Source: FEN-299 sp963727765 (GTDB lineage: Bacteria > Acidobacteriota > Vicinamibacteria > Vicinamibacterales > Fen-181). From it: a stretch of 64,000 nucleotides of DNA. A model generated the notes under the pieces. That model saw nothing but the letters and a program-made list of their open reading frames with translations. It ran no database searches and was not told where the DNA came from. The stretch spans positions 558,001 to 622,000 of the forward strand of contig CAVSGZ010000007.1 of assembly GCA_963727765.1 (NCBI GenBank), read 5' to 3'. Numbering within the stretch: position 1 is the stretch's first letter; every line of letters starts with the position of its first letter. Below are positions 58,351 through 64,000 of this stretch, one piece after another. The position numbers were made by a program, and so were the translations under genes.

Positions 58351-59730
58351 CTACCCGTCGGTCTCCTGGCTGATCTTGTAGAACTCCAGCTTCTTGTAGA
58401 GGTTGCTGCGCGGCGTGCCGATCACCTCCGCCGTGCGGGAGATGTTCCAGGCGTTGTCCCGCAGCTTCTGCACGAGAAAACTCCGCTCGGAGGATTCCTT
58501 GAACTCGCGCAGCGTGGCCGCGGGCAACGGCCTGGTCTCCGATCCATTATCCGGGGCCTCGGGCCGCGCGTCAAACCGCACGGCCTCTGGCAGGTTCGAT
58601 AGGTCGATCGCCTCGCCCTCCGTCATGATGAGGGCCCGTTCGATGGTGTTCCGCAGCTCCCGGACGTTCCCCTTCCAGCGGTACCGCTGCAGCGCCTCCA
58701 TGGCGCGCGGCGTCACGCGCCGACGCCGGAAGTTGTTCTCGCCCGCGAGCTGGTCGAGGAAATGCTGTACGAGGATCGGGATGTCCGACACCCGCTCCCT
58801 GAGCGGCGGCACGAAGACCGGGATGACGCTCAGGCGGAAGAACAGGTCCTCGCGGAAGGTCCCCTTCTCGATCTCCTTCTCGAGATGCTTGTTGGTGGCG
58901 GCGATGACGCGCACGTCCACGCGGATGGTCCGCGCCGACCCGACGCGCTCGACCTCCCCCTCCTGCAGGACGCGGAGCACCTTGGCCTGGGTTTTCAGGC
59001 TCATGTCACCGACTTCGTCCAGGAAGATGGTCCCCTTGTCGGCCTGCTCGAACTTGCCGATCTGCTTCTCGGTCGCGCCGGTGAAGGACCCCTTCTCGTG
59101 GCCGAACAGCTCCGACTCGATCAGCTCCTCGGGGATGGCGGCGCAGTTGACCTGCACGAAGCGCTCGCGGCTTCTCAGGCTGTTGCGATGGATGGCGCGC
59201 GCGACCAGTTCCTTGCCGACGCCGCTCTCGCCCTGGATGAGCACGGTGGCGTTTGTGGGCGCCGCACGGCGCACCGATTCCATCACCTGGCCGATCTCGA
59301 ACGACTTGCCCACGATCTCGTGCCGGCTCTCGACGGCGCGGCGCAGCTGCTGGACCTCGTCCGCCAGCCGCCGGCGCTCCACCGTGTTCTTGATCGTCAC
59401 CATCACCCGATCGGTCTCGAGCGGCTTGTCGATGAAATCGACGGCGCCACGCCGCACCGCTTCCGCTCCGGTCGAGCCGGTACCGTGCCCGGAGATCATG
59501 ACGATCGGCACGTCCGACACAGCCTTGATCCGCTCCAGCACGTCGAAGCCGTCCATGCCGGGCATCTTGATATCGAGAAACACGAGATCGGGCGATTCCT
59601 TCTCGAGCAGCGCGAGCCCCTCGGGGCCGGATGCCGCGGCGATGACGTCGTGGCCTTCGTACTCGAGGATCATCCGCATCGACTTCCGGACTTCCGCGTC
59701 GTCGTCTATCACCAGGATGCGAGCTTTCAT
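58351..59730 (-). CDS. NtrC-family sigma-54-dependent response regulator
   Basis: A 459-residue regulator: receiver domain (1-120, phospho-acceptor D53 in 'LVFLDIKMPGMDGFDV'), AAA+ domain (Walker A GESGVGKE, intact GSFTGA at 214-219, Walker B 'GTIFLDEVGDM') and a Fis-type HTH at the C terminus ('WNISRTAEVIGTPRSNLYKK'). It activates sigma-54 promoters when phosphorylated. Its histidine kinase is not in the window. It lies downstream of ligA and upstream of rnpB. The best-known relatives are NtrX and AtoC-like regulators. Confidence 0.95.
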   Translation of the reverse strand: MKARILVIDDDAEVRKSMRMILEYEGHDVIAAASGPEGLALLEKESPDLVFLDIKMPGMDGFDVLERIKAVSDVPIVMISGHGTGSTGAEAVRRGAVDFIDKPLETDRVMVTIKNTVERRRLADEVQQLRRAVESRHEIVGKSFEIGQVMESVRRAAPTNATVLIQGESGVGKELVARAIHRNSLRSRERFVQVNCAAIPEELIESELFGHEKGSFTGATEKQIGKFEQADKGTIFLDEVGDMSLKTQAKVLRVLQEGEVERVGSARTIRVDVRVIAATNKHLEKEIEKGTFREDLFFRLSVIPVFVPPLRERVSDIPILVQHFLDQLAGENNFRRRRVTPRAMEALQRYRWKGNVRELRNTIERALIMTEGEAIDLSNLPEAVRFDARPEAPDNGSETRPLPAATLREFKESSERSFLVQKLRDNAWNISRTAEVIGTPRSNLYKKLEFYKISQETDG

Positions 59731-59805
59731 GCGTCTAGTTTGTCCTCATGTCTTGATTGGACGCCATCTCGGCCGCCATGGTCTGATGCTCGCGCGATCT
59801 GGCGG

Positions 59806-59857
59806 GCCTGAAGGACCGCTCTACAGCAGCCCCTTCAGGCGGGTCTGAAGACCCGCC
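59806..59857. repeat. Nested inverted repeats between ligA and the response regulator
   Basis: GCCTGAAGG (59806-59814) pairs with CCTTCAGGC (59832-59840), and overlapping its end GGCGGGTCT/AGACCCGCC (59838-59857, GA loop) is a perfect 9-bp hairpin. There is no T-run on either strand, so this looks like a REP-type element rather than a terminator. Confidence 0.7.
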
Positions 59858-59887
59858 CTACTCGGTATCCCGCCCCCCGCCTTCCGC

Positions 59888-61903
59888 CTATCCCCGCCCA
59901 ATGAGGGCGAGCAACGCCGCCTCGTCGAGGATGGCCACGCCGAGACTCTGCGCCTTTTCCAGCTTGCTCCCGGGGTCAGCCCCGGCCACGACGAAGTCGG
60001 TCTTCCTGCTCACCGAGCCGGTGACCCGCCCTCCCGCCGCCTCGATGGCCGCCGCCGCGTCGTCTCTCGACAGGCTGGAGAGCGTGCCGGTCAGCACGAA
60101 CGTCTTGCCCGACAGCGCGGTCACCACGGCCCGCCGCGGCGCCTCGCCGCCCGTGGTCCGAAGGCCTGCCGCCTCCAGGCGCGCCAGCAGGTCCCGGTTC
60201 CGCGGCTCGTCGAAATACTCACGAACCGACGCAGCCACGACCGGCCCGATGTCCTCCACCGCCTGGAGCTGCTCGACCGGCGCCGTCCCGAGCGCCTCGA
60301 TCGACCCGAAGGCGCCCACGAGCGCCTGGGCGCCCCGCTCGCCCACGTGGCGGATGCCGAGCGCGAACAGCAGCCGCCAGGGTTCGAGATGTCGGCTGCC
60401 GTCGATCTCGCGGACCAGATTCTCGGCCGACTTCGGCCCCATCCGTTCCAGCGACTCGAGCTGGCCGGCGGTCAGGCGATACAGGTCGGCGAAGTCCCTG
60501 ACGAGGCCGGTCCGCACGACCTGGTCGACCAGCGCCTCGCCCAGCCCCTCGATGTTCATCGCCCGGCGGGACGCGAAATGCTCGAGGCTGCGCCTGATCC
60601 GTGCCGGGCAGGCCGTGTTCACGCAGCGCCAGATCGCCTCGTCCTCGGGGCGGTGCAGCCGGCTCCCGCAACATGGACACTGTTCCGGCATTTTCCACGC
60701 CACGACATCCGGCCCACGTCGCGACAGGACCGGCTTGACGACCTTCGGGATGACTTCCCCGCCCTTCTCGATGATGACGTAGTCGCCCTCACGAATGTCG
60801 CGGCGCGCGACCTCCTGCTCGTTGTGCAGCGTCGCCTTCTGAATCGTCGATCCCGACAGGCGGACCGGCTCCAGCACGGCGAACGGCGTCACCGCGCCGG
60901 TCCTCCCGACGTCCACCTCGATCGACAGCAGCCTGGTCGTGGCCTGCTCGGCGGGAAACTTGAACGCCACGGCCCAGCGCGGGAACTTCGCCGTCGCCCC
61001 GGCCTTCTCGCGAAGCGCGAGGTCATCGAGCTTCACCACGACGCCGTCGGTGTCGAACGCGAGGGCCTCTCGCCCCTCCCGCCAACGCTCGCAATAGCCG
61101 AGGACGTCGCCGACGCCCTGGCATCGCGCCCAGTGTGCCTCGACCGGGAAGCCCCACTGGCGAAGCCGGTCCAGCGTCGCCGACTGCGTGAGCGGGATGA
61201 GCCCCTCCGGACCGATCATCTGGTACATGAACGCCGACAGCCCCCGGCGCGACACCTCCCGCGGGTCCAGGTTCCTCATCGTCCCCGCCGCGGCGTTGCG
61301 CGGGTTGGCGAATACCGTCTCCTCGCGCGCCTCCCGGTCCCGGTTGATCCGGTCGAACGCGGCCCGGGGCAAATAGACCTCTCCGCGCACCTCGATCCGC
61401 CCCGACACCCGCTCGGGCAATCGCAGCGGGATCGCCCGGATGGTCCGGACGTTCGACGTCACGTCCTCTCCCCGGAACCCGTCGCCCCGGGTCACGCCGC
61501 GGATCAGTTGCCCGTCCTCGTAGGTGAGCGAGATGCTGAGGCCGTCGATTTTGAGCTCGGCGACGTACTCGACCGAGGGCGTCTCCACGCCGGCATCGGC
61601 CAGCGCGCGGCGAAGCCGTTCGTCGAACGCCGCCACCTCCTGCTCGTCGTATGTGTTGTCGAGCGAGAGCATCGGCACGCCGTGCTCGACGCTCTCGAAC
61701 CCGTCGACGGGCCGCCCGCCGACGCGCTGGGTCGGCGAGTCCGGCGTGACGAGTTCCGGATGCCGACGCTCGAGCGCATGCAGTTCCGCCATCAGCGCAT
61801 CGAACTCGGCGTCGGAGATCTCGGGGTCGTTCAGGACGTAGTAGCGCTCTTCGTGGTGCCGGATTCGAGCGCGAAGGTCGGCAAGACGATCGGCGGCTGT
61901 CAC
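59888..61903 (-). CDS. ligA: NAD-dependent DNA ligase LigA
   Basis: A 671-residue replicative ligase. Ia domain at the start ('HHEERYYVLNDPEISDAEFD'), the nucleotidyl Lys K118 in AELKIDGLSI, the OB fold, the zinc finger 'CPCCGSRLHRPEDEAIWRC' with CVNTACPARI, four HhH motifs and a C-terminal BRCT domain ('GKTFVLTGTLSSLSRDDAAA'). The start is a GTG. Full length and all catalytic motifs present. It seals Okazaki fragments. It sits 50 bp after the polyprenyl synthase gene. Confidence 0.98.
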   Translation of the reverse strand: MTAADRLADLRARIRHHEERYYVLNDPEISDAEFDALMAELHALERRHPELVTPDSPTQRVGGRPVDGFESVEHGVPMLSLDNTYDEQEVAAFDERLRRALADAGVETPSVEYVAELKIDGLSISLTYEDGQLIRGVTRGDGFRGEDVTSNVRTIRAIPLRLPERVSGRIEVRGEVYLPRAAFDRINRDREAREETVFANPRNAAAGTMRNLDPREVSRRGLSAFMYQMIGPEGLIPLTQSATLDRLRQWGFPVEAHWARCQGVGDVLGYCERWREGREALAFDTDGVVVKLDDLALREKAGATAKFPRWAVAFKFPAEQATTRLLSIEVDVGRTGAVTPFAVLEPVRLSGSTIQKATLHNEQEVARRDIREGDYVIIEKGGEVIPKVVKPVLSRRGPDVVAWKMPEQCPCCGSRLHRPEDEAIWRCVNTACPARIRRSLEHFASRRAMNIEGLGEALVDQVVRTGLVRDFADLYRLTAGQLESLERMGPKSAENLVREIDGSRHLEPWRLLFALGIRHVGERGAQALVGAFGSIEALGTAPVEQLQAVEDIGPVVAASVREYFDEPRNRDLLARLEAAGLRTTGGEAPRRAVVTALSGKTFVLTGTLSSLSRDDAAAAIEAAGGRVTGSVSRKTDFVVAGADPGSKLEKAQSLGVAILDEAALLALIGRG

Positions 61904-61953
61904 GGTGGCTCCTGCAGACGTGGCTCCCCGCGGGTGACGGGAGCCGGCCGGCG

Positions 61954-62928
61954 TCAGCGGTCGCGCGAGAGCACGTAATCAGACAACGCGATCAGCCCGT
62001 CGCGCTCGGGGCTTCCCGGCAGCGAGGCCAGGCTGGCCTTGGCCCGCGCGCCGAACTCGGTGGCCTTGCCCCAGGCGTAGTCGAGCGAGCCGCACGCGGC
62101 GAGGCCCGCCGCGATGGACTGCCACCGATCCGGCGTGAGCTGACGCTCGCGCGCCACATCGGCGGCGGCCGCCCGGGCGCCGCTGTCGCCGTGCTGCATC
62201 AGGTGAATGACGGGCAGCGTCAGCTTGCCCTCGCGCAGATCGCTCGCAATCGGCTTCCCGAGGACCTCTTCGCGCCCGGTCAGATCGAGCAGGTCGTCCA
62301 CCAACTGGAACGCCACGCCGAGATTGAACCCGTAGTCGCGAAGCGCCCGGCGCTGCTCGGCCCCCGCCTGGCCGAGGATGCCGCCGATCTCCGCGCAGCC
62401 GCCGAACAGGTCGGCCGTCTTGCGCTGGATGATCTCGAAGTACTCGCTCTCGGCAATCCCGACCTCGCCGTTTTTCGAGAGCTGAAACAGCTCACCCTCG
62501 ATCATCCGCAGCGTCACGTCGCAGAGGACGTGGAGCACGTCGAGCGACTCCTGAGCCAGCGCGAGCGACATCGACTTGATGTACAGGTAGTCGCCGAGCA
62601 GGACCGTGACGTCGTTCCCCCACTTCGAGTGGACCGCCTGCCGGCCTCGCCGGAGCGTCGAGTCGTCGACGATGTCGTCGTGCACGAGGCTGGCGGTGTG
62701 GATGAACTCGACGGCCGAGGCGTAGAGGACGGCGAGAGGTCCCGCATAGCCCGAGAGCCGGGCCGTCATCAGGAGCACGGCCGGGCGCACGCGCTTGCCG
62801 CCGGCGTCCTGGATGTAGCGGCCGATCTCCGGGATGAGCCCGATGTGCGAATCGACCTGGCGGGCGAACTCGAGTTCGACCTGCTCGAGGTCCTGGCGCA
62901 CGGGCTCGAAGATGTGGGCGAGGGTCAC
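61954..62928 (-). CDS. ispB: Long-chain trans-polyprenyl diphosphate synthase
   Basis: A 324-residue enzyme, start at a GTG (the frame upstream is spurious). The first Asp-rich motif is 'ASLVHDDIVDDSTLRRGRQA' and the second 'AFQLVDDLLDLTGREEVLGK'; 'GGKRVRPAVLLMTARL' near 45 holds the basic residues. It adds isoprene units to make a chain (octaprenyl or similar) for quinones. Gene symbol is by family likeness; chain length is not readable. TatD and MetG genes lie upstream on the same strand. Confidence 0.9.
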   Translation of the reverse strand: MTLAHIFEPVRQDLEQVELEFARQVDSHIGLIPEIGRYIQDAGGKRVRPAVLLMTARLSGYAGPLAVLYASAVEFIHTASLVHDDIVDDSTLRRGRQAVHSKWGNDVTVLLGDYLYIKSMSLALAQESLDVLHVLCDVTLRMIEGELFQLSKNGEVGIAESEYFEIIQRKTADLFGGCAEIGGILGQAGAEQRRALRDYGFNLGVAFQLVDDLLDLTGREEVLGKPIASDLREGKLTLPVIHLMQHGDSGARAAAADVARERQLTPDRWQSIAAGLAACGSLDYAWGKATEFGARAKASLASLPGSPERDGLIALSDYVLSRDR

Positions 62929-63040
62929 AGCGGCCTTGTCAAGAGAGTGCCAAACCCAGTGATCAGACCATACTTGCGCGAAAAGTGTCAACGCTTCGGC
63001 CGGCGCTCTCGGCCCGCCCGGACCGCCCGCCCAACGCGCC

Positions 63041-63820
63041 TCAGACCCCGAACAACCGCGCGAAATTCGCGGCCACCGTCGCCTCGAGATCGAGGATCCC
63101 CACGCCTCGCACTTCCGCCAGCCGCGCCATGGTGCGGACGACCAGTGCCGGCTCGTTGCGCCGGCCCCGCATCGGTGCGGGCGCCAGGTACGGGCAGTCG
63201 GTCTCGACCAGCAGCCTGTCGGCGGGCACACTGGCGGCCACGGCCCTCAAGTCGTCCGCGTTGGGAAAGGTGACGATGCCCGAAAACGACAGCATGAACC
63301 CGAGTTCGAGCGCCTGCCCGGCCAGCGCGGCCGTCCCCGAGAAGCAGTGGAACACGCCCCTCACCCGGCCCACGCCCTCCTCTCGCACGATCGCCATCGT
63401 GTCCTCGTCGGCCTCACGAGTGTGGATGATCACCGGGCGCCCGATCTCGCGGGCCAGCGCGACCTGCGCACGGAAGACGCGGCACTGCACGTCCCGCGGC
63501 GAGAGATCATAGTGATAGTCGAGGCCGATCTCCCCGATCGCGCAGGCGCCCGGCGTGCTGCCCAGAGCCACCCGCACCAACTCGGGGATGTCGAGGTCCG
63601 GCTCGGCGAAGCGCCCCGCCTCGTGGGGATGCACGCCGACGGCGAAGCGCAGGCCCGGCCACAGCTTCCTGACGCGCTCGGCGGCCGCCTGCTCGGTCGC
63701 GTCGCCGCAGGCGAGGATGCAGAGGCCATCGGACACGCCGGCCTCCCGCGCACGATCGACGACCTCGTCGAGATCGTCGGCGAACGCCACGTCGGCGAGG
63801 TGGCAATGGCTGTCGATCAC
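63041..63820 (-). CDS. tatD: TatD-family metal-dependent hydrolase
   Basis: A 259-residue TIM-barrel DNase. Metal ligands: MIDSHCHLAD (HxH), 'IGEIGLDYHYDL' (Glu), 'PVIIHTREADEDT' (His), 'GVFHCFSG' (His) and 'LLVETDCPYLAPAPMRGRRN' (Asp). The start is a GTG overlapping the metG stop (GTGA), a pairing found in many bacteria (metG-tatD). Confidence 0.95.
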   Translation of the reverse strand: MIDSHCHLADVAFADDLDEVVDRAREAGVSDGLCILACGDATEQAAAERVRKLWPGLRFAVGVHPHEAGRFAEPDLDIPELVRVALGSTPGACAIGEIGLDYHYDLSPRDVQCRVFRAQVALAREIGRPVIIHTREADEDTMAIVREEGVGRVRGVFHCFSGTAALAGQALELGFMLSFSGIVTFPNADDLRAVAASVPADRLLVETDCPYLAPAPMRGRRNEPALVVRTMARLAEVRGVGILDLEATVAANFARLFGV

Positions 63821-64000
63821 TTGATTCGGCTTCCGGGCGGCGGAGGATTCTCGAACCCGAGCAGGGCGGGCAGCCCCCCCTCCGGGCTCGCCGCCAGCAC
63901 CATCCCGTTCGACTCGATCCCCATCAGCTTCGCCGGTTTCAGGTTCGCCACAATCACGACCGAGCGGCCGACCAGCGACTCGGGCTCGTAGGCCTCCGCG
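63817..64000 (-). CDS. metG: Methionyl-tRNA synthetase, C-terminal tRNA-binding domain (partial)
   Basis: Only the last 60 codons are in the window; the gene continues beyond the right edge. They encode the end of the OB-fold tRNA-binding domain: 'LVGRSVVIVANLKPAKLMGI' and 'ESNGMVLAASPEGGLPALLG', as in MetG dimerisation domains. A stand-alone CsaA-like protein is less likely because of the tatD neighbour. Stop overlaps the tatD start. Confidence 0.85.
   Translation of the reverse strand, partial: AEAYEPESLVGRSVVIVANLKPAKLMGIESNGMVLAASPEGGLPALLGFENPPPPGSRIK

Overview
The window is a gene-dense, GC-rich stretch of a Gram-negative chromosome. Tol-Pal, LptF/LptG, a secretin, lipoprotein signal peptides and a split glycine dehydrogenase (gcvPA/gcvPB) show a diderm. 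Gene order and protein style (TPR-secretin fused to a cohesin domain, Mut7-C protein, bifunctional-nuclease protein beside ParA/ParB) suggest Acidobacteriota, perhaps Vicinamibacteria; this is inference. No transposase, phage gene, CRISPR array, tRNA or rRNA was seen. Six of the seven best promoter candidates for protein genes pair TTGAC(A/C) or a close -35 with a -10 box at 17-18 bp.

Layout. 0-4.5 kb (minus): tolQ-tolR-tolA-like-tolB-pal-cpoB. 4.6-9.9 kb (plus): recN, miaB, a bifunctional-nuclease protein, parA, parB. 10.2-12.6 kb: an LptF-LptG fusion. 12.6-16.5 kb (minus): a PHP-type metallohydrolase, metK, xerD-like recombinase. 16.7-21.2 kb: an apparent peptidoglycan-recycling island (murQ, a MurK/NagK-like kinase, a DigH/GHL10-like glycosidase, a serine hydrolase). 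21.2-33.3 kb (mostly minus): a type II secretion/type IV pilus-like machine (gspF, gspE, pilM, pilN, pilO, pilP, cohesin-bearing secretin, three pseudopilins), interrupted by a plus-strand Ig/PKD lipoprotein and preceded by a lytic transglycosylase. 33.5-43.5 kb (mostly plus): MltD-like transglycosylase, comM, Mut7-C protein (minus), M23 peptidase, secA, guaB. 43.5-47.4 kb: tsaE and nnrE/nnrD (minus), then an Asp/Glu racemase and a class IV aminotransferase. 47.4-51.8 kb (minus): gcvT-gcvH-gcvPA-gcvPB. 51.9-56.3 kb (minus): ComEA-like HhH protein, GspH-like pilin, PilZ protein, a sigma-54-type AAA+ regulator without GAFTGA, a Tat-exported protein and a small membrane protein. 56.7-64 kb (minus): NDP-sugar epimerase, RNase P RNA, NtrC-type response regulator, ligA, polyprenyl synthase, tatD and the end of metG.

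Three signals go beyond routine annotation. First, seven otherwise well-conserved genes (tolQ, lptFG, the Ig lipoprotein, the secretin, pilO, nnrD, the PilZ gene) are each broken by one single-base insertion or deletion, and in each the full reading frame is recovered by changing one base; this looks like residual sequencing error, but should be checked. Second, the RNase P RNA is unusually long (about 580 nt) because of a run of four perfect hairpins near its 3' end. Third, six gene junctions carry short degenerate tandem repeats (units of 7, 7, 7, 8, 11-12 and 11-13 nt), one of which runs into the last codons of a gene.
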